The notes under the pieces: generated by a model
The model's input: the letters and a program-made list of their open reading frames with translations, nothing else
What the model was told of the DNA's origin: nothing
The model's database searches: none
Position numbers and translations under genes: made by a program
Shown here: positions 17,994-25,779 of the stretch, piece after piece
Position numbering within the stretch: the stretch's first letter is position 1
Layout: the number at the start of each line of letters is the position of its first letter
Origin: Sphingomonas sp. LaA6.9
GTDB taxonomy: Bacteria; Pseudomonadota; Alphaproteobacteria; Sphingomonadales; Sphingomonadaceae
Direction: 5' to 3'
Assembly (NCBI RefSeq): GCF_022601895.1
Contig: NZ_JAKVIO010000008.1
Span: 1-64,000 of the forward strand
DNA length: 64,000 nucleotides

Positions 17994-19274
17994 TCAGGTC
18001 GCGGGCGCGGCGACCGGCCGCGATGCAGTCCCCGTTTCGCGCAGAAACAGCGTCAGGATGATCGCGAGGCCGACCCCGTAGATGAGCGGCTCGAACGCGA
18101 CCTGATAATCACCGAGTTCGCGTTCTCCGCCGCCGCTCGCCCTCATGAGCAGGCCGCCGAATACCGGCCCGAGCAGCGCGGACAGGGAGAAATTGATGAA
18201 GTTGACGACGCCCGTCGCGGTGCCGCTATATTCGGGCCGATTGGCTTCCTTGATCACGGTATAGGGGATCATCGCCGCCCCCGAGGCGATGCCGGTAAAA
18301 AGACCGAGCAGATAGGGCGGAAGCAGCCCCGGCGGCCCGTAGAGTATCAGGACGAGGCAGATGAGAAGACCGCTCGCGCCCGCGATGATGACCGGTTTGC
18401 GCCGGCCGATCCGGTCGGACACCGCGCCCATCAACGGGCAGCCGATGATCCAGCCGAAGGGGACCGCGGCCGAGCGCATCACAGCGCTTGTGTAGGGCAT
18501 GTCATGCGCTTCCTGCAGGAAGCGCACGCCCCAGACCATGTCGAAAATCGTTGTCGGGATGAACATGAGCCCCGCGATCAGCCCGCACAGTATCGACTGC
18601 GGGTTGGTGGCGACCGAACCGAATGCGACCCCCACATCCTTGAGCCAGCCGCCATGCGCGTGCGCCTGTGGCGCCGCTGGCGCGGGCTCGCGCCGGGGAA
18701 TGAGCGCGAGCAGAAGCGCTGCGATCAGCAGGCCCGCAACACCCATCACAAGCCAGAAATGATCCCACTGGACACCCGACGCAATGGCGGGACCGACCAG
18801 GAACTGGCCCGCCGACCCGCCCGCCATCCCGAACATCTGGGTTACGCCGATCAGCGTCGCAACACGTGACGCGGGGAAATTGGTCGTGACGATATAGGTG
18901 GCGCCAATGAGCGCAAAGACGCCGCCCGCGCCCTGCAGGAAGCGGCCAATGCTCGCTATCGTCGGGTCGCCGGTGGCGAACAGCAGCGCGCCCACGCCCA
19001 CCGTGGCCGCCCCAAGCGGAACCGCGCTGCGCGGGCCGAGCTGATCCATCGCAACGCCCGCGACAAGACTGAACGGCGCGTAGCCAAAATAGAAAAGACC
19101 GACGAGGGAGGCGAGCCCGACCGCCGACACGCCAAAGGCATCGGTCAGCTCAGGCACCATCACCGCCGGAGCCGACCGCATCACATATTGGTAGAAATAA
19201 TAGATGGCCGTGACCAGCCACGCGATGGTGATTGCGCGAAGTGCGCCTTTTCCGTCGCTGCTGGCCAGCGTCAT
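17994..19274 (-). CDS. MFS transporter (probable organic anion carrier)
   Basis: 426 residues with about 12 membrane helices. The first helix, AWLVTAIYYFYQYVMRSAP, and LFYFGYAPFSLVAGVAMDQLGPR are typical of the GlpT/OFA-like MFS branch that moves organic anions. A central hydrophilic His-rich loop (APQAHAHGGW) separates the halves. It is 9 bp downstream of the serine ammonia-lyase and 61 bp upstream of pflB, so an operon is likely. Formate, pyruvate, serine or another carboxylate is a plausible substrate; this is inference from context. Confidence 0.85.
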   Translation of the reverse strand: MTLASSDGKGALRAITIAWLVTAIYYFYQYVMRSAPAVMVPELTDAFGVSAVGLASLVGLFYFGYAPFSLVAGVAMDQLGPRSAVPLGAATVGVGALLFATGDPTIASIGRFLQGAGGVFALIGATYIVTTNFPASRVATLIGVTQMFGMAGGSAGQFLVGPAIASGVQWDHFWLVMGVAGLLIAALLLALIPRREPAPAAPQAHAHGGWLKDVGVAFGSVATNPQSILCGLIAGLMFIPTTIFDMVWGVRFLQEAHDMPYTSAVMRSAAVPFGWIIGCPLMGAVSDRIGRRKPVIIAGASGLLICLVLILYGPPGLLPPYLLGLFTGIASGAAMIPYTVIKEANRPEYSGTATGVVNFINFSLSALLGPVFGGLLMRASGGGERELGDYQVAFEPLIYGVGLAIILTLFLRETGTASRPVAAPAT

Positions 19275-19283
19275 CTATTTCAC

Positions 19284-20870
19284 TCAGCAGAGCGTAACCG
19301 AGACGGCGAGACCGCCTTCGGACGTCTCCTTGTACTTCGAGTTCATCTCCTTGGCGGTGAGCGCCAGGGCCGTGACCACCGAGTCGAAATCGACGCGGCG
19401 GTTGATGGGGATTTCGTTCTTGGCGATCAGGTGCCCCGTCCATGCCTTGACCGCGCCGAAGGCGCAGCGCTCGATGCACGGTACCTGCACGAAGCCCGCG
19501 ACCGGATCGCACGTCATGCCGAGATGGTGTTCGAGCGACGCCGAAGCCCCATTGGCGATGATGCGGTTTTCCATGCCATAGGCCTGGCCGATCAGCGCGG
19601 CCCCCATTGCCGACGCCACGCCGATTTCGGCCTGGCAACCGCCTTCCGCAGCCGACAGGGTGGCGTTGTGCTTGCACAGATAGCCGACGGCGAGCGCCGC
19701 CAGCAGGCCCTGGCGGAGCGCGTCCTCAGAGAGCTTGGCGCCCTCCGGCCCGAGCGAATAGACCACCGCCGGAAGAACCCCCGCCGACCCGCCGGTCGGC
19801 GCCGTGATGACAAGGTGGCCGCGCGCATTCTCTTCCGATCCGGCGAGCGCATAGGCGCTGACGATCCCGATCGCCTGGCGCGCCGTGCCTTCCTGCTTCT
19901 GCGCGTTCTGATAAACGTCATGCGCCTTGGTCTTGAGCTTGATCGGTCCCGGCAATGTCGATGTCGGGGCGGCCAGCCCCGTCTTCACCGTCGCGCGCAT
20001 CGCCCCGATAATCTTGTCGAGAAACGCATAGACGTCGGCCTCGCTCTTGCCCGAGACCGCGACTTCGTTGGCCATCACCAACTGGGCGACGGTCAGCTTG
20101 TCGCGCTCGGCATGCGCGAGCAGCTCCGCCATCGTTGCATAGGGATATTTGGGAGCACCCTTCTTGGGGGGCTGATAGCCCTTCCATTCGATGAAGCCGC
20201 CGCCGACCGAGTAATATTCCTGTTCGAGCAGCACCTTGTCGCCCGCCATCACCTTGCAGGTCATGGTGTTGGGATGGTGGAAATCGCCCTTGGTGGCGTC
20301 GTAGATGATGTCGGCGAGCGAGACATTGATGGTCTTCGACCCGAGCTTGACCGGGAAGACCTGGCTTGGGTCCGCCGCCAGGCCATCGAGGAACGCCGGA
20401 TCGACCGTCGCGGGCTCCTTGCCGACGAGCCCGGCGAGCGCGGCGCGCTCGGTTCCATGGCCCTTGCCGGTCGCGCTCAGGCTGCCGAACAGATTGACCT
20501 TGAGCGCGGTCGCCTGGCCGAGCTGGGCGGCCGGCAGCTTGATCGCGCGCTGATAGAAGTCATAGGTGATCCGCATCGGCCCGATCGTGTGCGATGAGGA
20601 CGGACCAGGGCCGACCTTGTAGAATTCCTCCGCCGTGGTCATCACGGGACCCTTGGACTTCTTCACGACGTTGAGATTGGGGTCGAGCGGCGGATCCTTG
20701 GCGGGTGCCGCCTGCGCGAATGCCGCAATCGGACGGCCGGTAAGAACGGTGATCGCGCTAGCAAGTGCGCTCCGCATCATGAAGGCGCGCCGATCCGAAC
20801 CTTCTGGTGGCTCCGTCAGATCGAGCTCAGGAAGCGCGATCGAACGCTCTTCTTCATCATAGACGTCCAT
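19284..20870 (-). CDS. sdaA: L-serine ammonia-lyase with a Tat-type N-terminal signal
   Basis: 528 residues; single-chain enzymes are usually 450-460. The catalytic part starts near residue 80 with FYKVGPGPSSSHTIGPMR and carries the iron-sulfur cysteines in EGGCQAEIG, MTCDPVAGF and VPCIERC. It ends in Cys (VSVTLC), like enzymes whose terminal Cys reaches into the cluster site. It converts L-serine to pyruvate and ammonia. The extra N-terminus has R27-R28-A-F30, a hydrophobic stretch (ALASAITVLTGRPIAA) and an AFA-QA cleavage-like site. This is a credible twin-arginine export signal and very odd for this cytoplasmic enzyme. It starts a run with the MFS carrier and pflBA. Confidence 0.9.
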   Translation of the reverse strand: MDVYDEEERSIALPELDLTEPPEGSDRRAFMMRSALASAITVLTGRPIAAFAQAAPAKDPPLDPNLNVVKKSKGPVMTTAEEFYKVGPGPSSSHTIGPMRITYDFYQRAIKLPAAQLGQATALKVNLFGSLSATGKGHGTERAALAGLVGKEPATVDPAFLDGLAADPSQVFPVKLGSKTINVSLADIIYDATKGDFHHPNTMTCKVMAGDKVLLEQEYYSVGGGFIEWKGYQPPKKGAPKYPYATMAELLAHAERDKLTVAQLVMANEVAVSGKSEADVYAFLDKIIGAMRATVKTGLAAPTSTLPGPIKLKTKAHDVYQNAQKQEGTARQAIGIVSAYALAGSEENARGHLVITAPTGGSAGVLPAVVYSLGPEGAKLSEDALRQGLLAALAVGYLCKHNATLSAAEGGCQAEIGVASAMGAALIGQAYGMENRIIANGASASLEHHLGMTCDPVAGFVQVPCIERCAFGAVKAWTGHLIAKNEIPINRRVDFDSVVTALALTAKEMNSKYKETSEGGLAVSVTLC

Positions 20871-21661
20871 GACGGAATGCTCCGGATTCGAGTCGGAAAC
20901 GCCGAGATTACTTCATGTTTTTTCTATCGAGTTGCCCGTGGGATGCGTATCGGGGAAAGTACCGAGATACCGTCACAATAAACCCGTATAGTTCAGACCG
21001 CGGGCTTTCCCGTTGTCGAAACTATCTTTGAAGATCATATCTTTGGAGATTATTGCCGCAAAAATGTCATAACATTTTTCATGCGGCGGGTTCTTCCTGC
21101 CGTGCAGTCGTGTGTCTCGACTTCCACCGCGCGTGGACAATGTTGCGGCCTGGTGCCTGCGAGAGCCAAACGACCGGCCTCTGCACGACGCGGCACAATA
21201 TCTCTGCCGCGTTGCCGATATGAAGCTCGAGGATGTCACCCCTACCAAGGGGTCATGTTCGACGATCTTCCCCCCGCCAATCCCAAAAGTAGCTGAATGC
21301 TCTCACGCCACAGCGTCGGCAGCGCCGGTGATTTGGTTGACCAGTCTCGTTCCACTTGTGTCCCCGAGCAAACCAACACTTCAGGCTTCGCAAATTCCTG
21401 ATGCGAACCACGGGCAACTTCCTTTCACAGCGACCTCTGCTTTTCGGATAAACGTCCCCGACGTGCCGATGGTCCGCGGTGGCACATCCCGATTAACACT
21501 TTTGCCTGCGCAGGTCGAATTTCGGGGGGCGGGAAATGAAGCGCGCCGACTGCAGGACCATGGCGAAATTTGTGTTGAAGGTTGCCCGGGAACCAAAGGC
21601 AGTCAGCCTCGTTTGCGGTGGGCGGCAGGGGTGCCTGATTAATTTGAGTTGGGTAATTCCG
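20871..21661. other. 790-bp gene-poor stretch upstream of sdaA
   Basis: No convincing gene was found on either strand. The sequence is less GC-rich than its surroundings and contains the inverted repeat at 21060-21079. The longest open frame (21112-21642, forward) has no recognisable domain and poor codon pattern. The left part must hold the sdaA promoter; the rest may be decayed DNA. Confidence 0.5.
21060..21079. promoter_or_regulatory. Perfect inverted repeat upstream of sdaA, possible operator
   Basis: AAAAATGT and ACATTTTT form a perfect 8-bp inverted repeat around a 4-base CATA spacer, about 190 bp upstream of the sdaA start. It is too short-looped and isolated to be a convincing terminator. 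The cognate regulator is unknown. Confidence 0.4.
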
Positions 21662-22459
21662 ATGCATTCTCATTCGGCTGGCAATGCCAGTCCGGCAGGC
21701 AAAACAGAATACGTCCCCGGACCAGCAATCGGAGCCATGCAGGTCTCGCATGACATGGAGACCATCTTCGGGGGGGCGGATCCTCTCCCGGATGGGGAGG
21801 CTTCAGTCGCAGCCGGGTCAACAATGCTTATTGTCTCGCGCTCCTCCGCCAATCGATTGGGAAAGAGGAGGACTCTGGCCCTCACAGGTGTCGCTATTGC
21901 AGGAGTGCTGGGGATTTCGATTATCCTCGCGCCGCGCGGCATTCCCGACCCTTCTCCAAGGCAAATCGTGACGCCTCCGTCGCAGGTGGATCTGGTCTCT
22001 CGCGGCCCGACCTTCGTCGAGTCAGCGGCCGCTCCCGCCGTGCCGTCGAGCAGGGTGAACGAAGCTGCCACCGAGACCTCCCCTGCCGTAAAATCCCCCA
22101 CCAGACCGCGGTCGACGACCGATAATCCAAAGCGCAAGTCGACACAGCGTCTCGCCACGAAATCCGCGCCCAAGGCTCATCGCTCGCGTGCCAGTACGTC
22201 ATGTAAACGGATGGGCGGCATGGAGCTTGCCAGGTGCATGCGGCCGCAAATCCTTGCTGCCGATCGGCAACTTCGCAATGCCTATAATGACGCTGTTCGC
22301 TCAGGCGTGGATCGGCGCACGCTGGTTGCGTATCACCGCCAATGGTCAAAGTTGCGCCGCCGGGCAAACTCGGACCCCCGCAGTGTCACGGCCGGCTATC
22401 GCCAGATGGCAGAACAGCTCGATGCCACACGAACCGGCGGGCGCGCAGGGGATATCTGA
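21662..22459 (+). CDS. Hypothetical membrane-anchored protein with a C-terminal LprI/DUF1311-like segment
   Basis: About 265 residues from the ATG at 21662; the start is uncertain, with in-frame ATGs also at 21536 and 21737. A basic stretch (NRLGKRRTLAL) leads into one membrane helix (GVAIAGVLGISIIL). A long Ser/Thr/Pro-rich spacer follows, then a compact helical end (CKRMGGMELARCMRPQI to YRQMAEQLD) with two Cys, which resembles the LprI/DUF1311 lysozyme-inhibitor-like repeat. The C-terminal part would be periplasmic. It is one base ahead of the phosphatase start, so they are co-translated. Confidence 0.6.
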   Translation: MHSHSAGNASPAGKTEYVPGPAIGAMQVSHDMETIFGGADPLPDGEASVAAGSTMLIVSRSSANRLGKRRTLALTGVAIAGVLGISIILAPRGIPDPSPRQIVTPPSQVDLVSRGPTFVESAAAPAVPSSRVNEAATETSPAVKSPTRPRSTTDNPKRKSTQRLATKSAPKAHRSRASTSCKRMGGMELARCMRPQILAADRQLRNAYNDAVRSGVDRRTLVAYHRQWSKLRRRANSDPRSVTAGYRQMAEQLDATRTGGRAGDI

Positions 22460-22460
22460 G

Positions 22461-23231
22461 ATGGCGTCGGCGGCTGCTGTCCGGATGGCGGAACCAGACT
22501 GGCCCAGGGGCAAGGTCGACGGCCAGTTGATTTATGCCGTTGGCGACATCCATGGCTGCTACGACCAGCTCCGACGGCTCCTGACGCAGATCGCAAGCGA
22601 TGCCGAAGCCTCTGCCAATGGCAGAACGACCACCATCATCTTCTTAGGGGACTATGTCGATCGCGGTCCTGCCTCGCGCCAGGTGCTTGACGCGCTGTGC
22701 TGGCTCAAGCGCCGGCGCCCGTTCCATCTGCAGTTTCTCAAGGGTAACCACGAGGAGGTGATGCTGGGCTATATAGCGACTCCAGTGCGGGCGAGGGAAT
22801 GGCTGCGCTTCGGTGGTTCCGAAACCCTGCAGTCCTACGGCGTCACGCCGCCAGCGCCAGACGATCCTCCAGAAGCGCACCTCGCCGCGCGCGATGACCT
22901 TCTCGAACGTCTGCCCGTCGCCCATCTGCGCTTTCTTGAAGATCTGGAGCTCATGGTCGGCGTTGGTGACTTTGCATTCGTCCACGCCGGCATCAGACCG
23001 GGCGTGGCGCTGTCCAGGCAAGAGGAAGAAGACTTGCTTTGGATACGCGAAGAATTCATCGGAAGTGAGGAATCGCACGGTCGCATCATCGTTCATGGTC
23101 ACACATGGGACAGCGACCGGCCGCAGGTACGACCACACCGCATCGGCATCGATACCGGTGCGTACGAAACCGGGGTTCTCTCGGCTCTGCGTATCGAGGA
23201 TGACCACCTGAGCATCCTTGCGGCGCGTTGA
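22461..23231 (+). CDS. Serine/threonine protein phosphatase (PrpA-like metallophosphoesterase)
   Basis: 256 residues. The full calcineurin-type metal motif set is visible: GDIHGCYDQL, GDYVDRGP, GNHEEV, VHAG and VHGHTWD. Length and motifs match bacterial PrpA/diadenosine-tetraphosphatase-like Ser/Thr phosphatases. The ATG at 22461 is the second codon start after the TGA of the preceding gene (TGAGATG). Its position next to a membrane protein suggests envelope signalling. The real substrate could also be a dinucleotide. Confidence 0.88.
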   Translation: MASAAAVRMAEPDWPRGKVDGQLIYAVGDIHGCYDQLRRLLTQIASDAEASANGRTTTIIFLGDYVDRGPASRQVLDALCWLKRRRPFHLQFLKGNHEEVMLGYIATPVRAREWLRFGGSETLQSYGVTPPAPDDPPEAHLAARDDLLERLPVAHLRFLEDLELMVGVGDFAFVHAGIRPGVALSRQEEEDLLWIREEFIGSEESHGRIIVHGHTWDSDRPQVRPHRIGIDTGAYETGVLSALRIEDDHLSILAAR

Positions 23232-23255
23232 ACGATCCTGGTTTTTCCACGCGGT

Positions 23256-24434
23256 CTAGTGCGCACCCAGCAGCGAAGCTGCGTGCCGTGCGATCATGCG
23301 TTCTTCGTCGGTGCGAACGACCCATGCGGGTACGCGAGAAGAGGCGCTGCTGATCCGTCCCGTGCCCCCCGCGTTGCTCGCCTCGTCCAGTTCAAGGCCC
23401 AGCCAGCGACATCCCGCGACCACTTCAGCGCGGGTTTTCTTATCGTTCTCGCCGATACCCCCCGTGAAGACCAATGCGTCGAGGCCGCCGAGCGCGGCGG
23501 CAAGCGAGCCGATTTCGCGTATGATCCGATACACGAACAATGATACCGCCTCGGCGGCCGCGGGTTCGGAGGATTCCCGCAGCGTGCGCATGTCCGACGA
23601 GATGCCCGACACCCCGAGCAGGCCGGATTCGCGATAAACCAGCTTTTCAATGGCGCGGGCATCCATGCCGTGCGTGTCCATCAGGTAGATCAAAACGCCG
23701 GGATCGACCGCACCGCAACGCGTGCCCATCATCAGGCCGTCGACGGCCGTGAAGCCCATGGTTGACGCGACGCTGCGCCCCTCATGCACCGCGCAGAGGC
23801 TGGCACCATTGCCGAGATGGGCGATGATGACCCGGGACGCCGCGATGTCGGGCGCAATCTCCGTCAGCCGCGACGCGACATATTCATAGGACAGTCCGTG
23901 AAAGCCATAGCGACGCACGCCGGAGTCGGTGAGCTTGCGCGGCAGCGCGAACATCTGCGCCAGATGTGCCTGGTTTCGATGGAATGCGGTGTCGAAACAG
24001 GCGACCTGCGGCATTTGCGGAATGTGTTCCGCGATCGCCTTGATCGGCGCGAGATTGTGCGGCTGATGCAGCGGCGCCAGCGGTACCAGCTCATCAAGCG
24101 AGGCAATGACCTCCGCATTGATCCGGATCGGCTCGGCATATTGCATCCCGCCATGGACGACGCGGTGCCCGACCGCCGTCACTGGCCTGCCTGCGAGGAG
24201 TTCTCGGGCTTTTCCGATAATTTCGCGCGTTGCAGCCGCGTGGTCGAACCCCTCGTTCGGCCAGTTCTGCTCCGCGACGCGTTCGCCCGATGCATTCGAT
24301 ACGCGCAGACGCGGTTCCACGCCGATCTGCTCGATCTGCCCGCGAAACAGCACGGATTCGCCGGGGCCGTCGTCATAAAGCGCGAATTTGATGCTCGACG
24401 AGCCGGCGTTGAGAACTGCGATGCATCCGCTCAT
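23256..24434 (-). CDS. ackA: Acetate kinase
   Basis: 392 residues. AVLNAGSSSIKFAL, VGHRVVHGG, DTAFH, YGFHGLSYEY, HLGNGASLCAV and FTGGIGEND are the acetate/propionate kinase blocks in order. It forms acetate and ATP from acetyl phosphate. It is 38 bp downstream of pta on the same strand, the classic pta-ackA pair. With pflB nearby it completes pyruvate to formate plus acetate with ATP yield. Confidence 0.95.
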   Translation of the reverse strand: MSGCIAVLNAGSSSIKFALYDDGPGESVLFRGQIEQIGVEPRLRVSNASGERVAEQNWPNEGFDHAAATREIIGKARELLAGRPVTAVGHRVVHGGMQYAEPIRINAEVIASLDELVPLAPLHQPHNLAPIKAIAEHIPQMPQVACFDTAFHRNQAHLAQMFALPRKLTDSGVRRYGFHGLSYEYVASRLTEIAPDIAASRVIIAHLGNGASLCAVHEGRSVASTMGFTAVDGLMMGTRCGAVDPGVLIYLMDTHGMDARAIEKLVYRESGLLGVSGISSDMRTLRESSEPAAAEAVSLFVYRIIREIGSLAAALGGLDALVFTGGIGENDKKTRAEVVAGCRWLGLELDEASNAGGTGRISSASSRVPAWVVRTDEERMIARHAASLLGAH

Positions 24435-24472
24435 TGGTCAATGCCCTCGAACAGAATGAAGGAGGCCGTTCC

Positions 24473-25438
24473 TCAGACGATTGCGGAGTCCGCTTTCGCG
24501 CGGCGTGACGCGGCGACGAGCACTGCGACCGCACAGGAAGCGAGCCGCGTGAGCTGCGCATCCGCACGGCTGGTCAGGATGATCGGCACGCGCGCGCCGA
24601 GCACGATCCCCGCGGCATCGGCGCCGGCAAGGAAGGACAGGCTCTTTGCCAGCATGTTCCCGGCCTCGAGGTCGGGCACGATCAGCGCGTTGGCACGTCC
24701 GGCCACGGGGGAGGCGATTTTCTTGATCGCCGCAGCCTCGGGGCTGATCGCATTGTCGAGGGCGAGGGGACCGTCGAGCACGCCGCCGGTGATCTGCCCG
24801 CGATCGGCCATCTTGCACAGCGCCGCGGCTTCGATGGTCGAAGGCACCTTCGGATTGACGGTTTCCATCGCGCTCAGGATCGCCACGCGGACTTCCGAAA
24901 TGCCCATCGCGTGGCCCAGGTCGATCGCGTTTTGCACGATGTGGATCTTGTCTTCCAGCGTGGGCGCAATGTTGACGGCTGCGTCGGAGATGATCAGCGC
25001 GCTCTCATAGCCCGGCACATCCATGATGAAGCTGTGGCTGATCCGGCGCGCGGTGCGCAGACCGGTTTCGCGCGCCACGACCGCGGCCATCAGCTCGTCG
25101 GTGTGCAGGCTGCCCTTCATCAGCGCGTCGGCGCGACCAGCCCGTACGAGTGCCACCGCCTTGGCGGCGGAATCGTGGCTATGCGCCGCATCGACGATTT
25201 CGAACGCACTGATGTCAAGATCGTTCGCTGCCGCAACCTCGCGAATCTTGCTCTCCGGTCCGACCAGGATGGGCGTAATCAGTTTGAGCCGTGCGGCCTC
25301 GACGGCGCTTTCCAGCGAAACTTCGTCGCAGGGATGGGCGATGGCGGTTGCCGTGGGAGGATGACGCTGGGCCGCTTCGACCAGGCGCTTGAATTTCTCG
25401 TGCCGGCTGCCGCTGGCTGCAACTTCTGTTTCAGACAT
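24473..25438 (-). CDS. pta: Phosphate acetyl/butyryltransferase
   Basis: 321 residues, the short form of the family. VLDGPLALDNAISPEAA, VPDLEAGNMLAKSLSF and the LMKGSLHTDELMAAVV block are typical of the PTA/PTB group. It swaps CoA for phosphate on acetyl-CoA (or butyryl-CoA). The ATG at 25438 has GAAGG upstream. Acetyl substrate is favoured by the adjacent ackA and nearby pfl genes; butyryl use is possible. Confidence 0.9.
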   Translation of the reverse strand: MSETEVAASGSRHEKFKRLVEAAQRHPPTATAIAHPCDEVSLESAVEAARLKLITPILVGPESKIREVAAANDLDISAFEIVDAAHSHDSAAKAVALVRAGRADALMKGSLHTDELMAAVVARETGLRTARRISHSFIMDVPGYESALIISDAAVNIAPTLEDKIHIVQNAIDLGHAMGISEVRVAILSAMETVNPKVPSTIEAAALCKMADRGQITGGVLDGPLALDNAISPEAAAIKKIASPVAGRANALIVPDLEAGNMLAKSLSFLAGADAAGIVLGARVPIILTSRADAQLTRLASCAVAVLVAASRRAKADSAIV

Positions 25439-25779
25439 GTGCGCCTTCCGCTTTTGATGGCCTCGCGGCCCGTGTGGGAACAGTGTCAGCGACGCGATGG
25501 ATTCATCTGGCGGGCTTCGCATTCGCCCGCCGCCCGGTATCTCTCAGAGGTTGACCACGGCCTGAGGCCGAACTCGCTTGTTTGAGCCTGCGGCAATAAG
25601 TGGGCTGTTCACGCGCCCCGGATCACGCCCGACGGAGATATCGGCATCTCCTTAAACCCGGTATCCGGATAATTACTGAGAAGCTGAGCGGGTAATGCGG
25701 ACCCCGTGACGCTCCGGTTACAGCACCGCAATCTCCGGCATTTGCCCGGCTTCGGCGAGATCGGCGAGCGGGTGCACCG
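25439..25779. other. Non-coding gap between pta and the PQQ dehydrogenase
   Basis: 341 bp without a credible gene. It contains a perfect 6-bp stem GGAGAT/ATCTCC (25634-25639 and 25646-25651) without a T tract on either side. It should include the pta promoter and the 3' untranslated region of the PQQ dehydrogenase gene. Confidence 0.5.

Noticed and set aside
15263-18061. A 932-codon forward open frame opposite pflBA
   Set aside because: Antisense to PflB and PflA, whose catalytic motifs are complete; no motif of its own.
21112-21642. A 176-codon forward gene in the gap upstream of the hypothetical protein
   Set aside because: No ribosome site, atypical composition and no recognisable domain or secondary-structure pattern.
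25634-25651. Terminator or riboswitch-like stem before pta
   Set aside because: A single 6-bp stem with no T tract and no conserved aptamer features.
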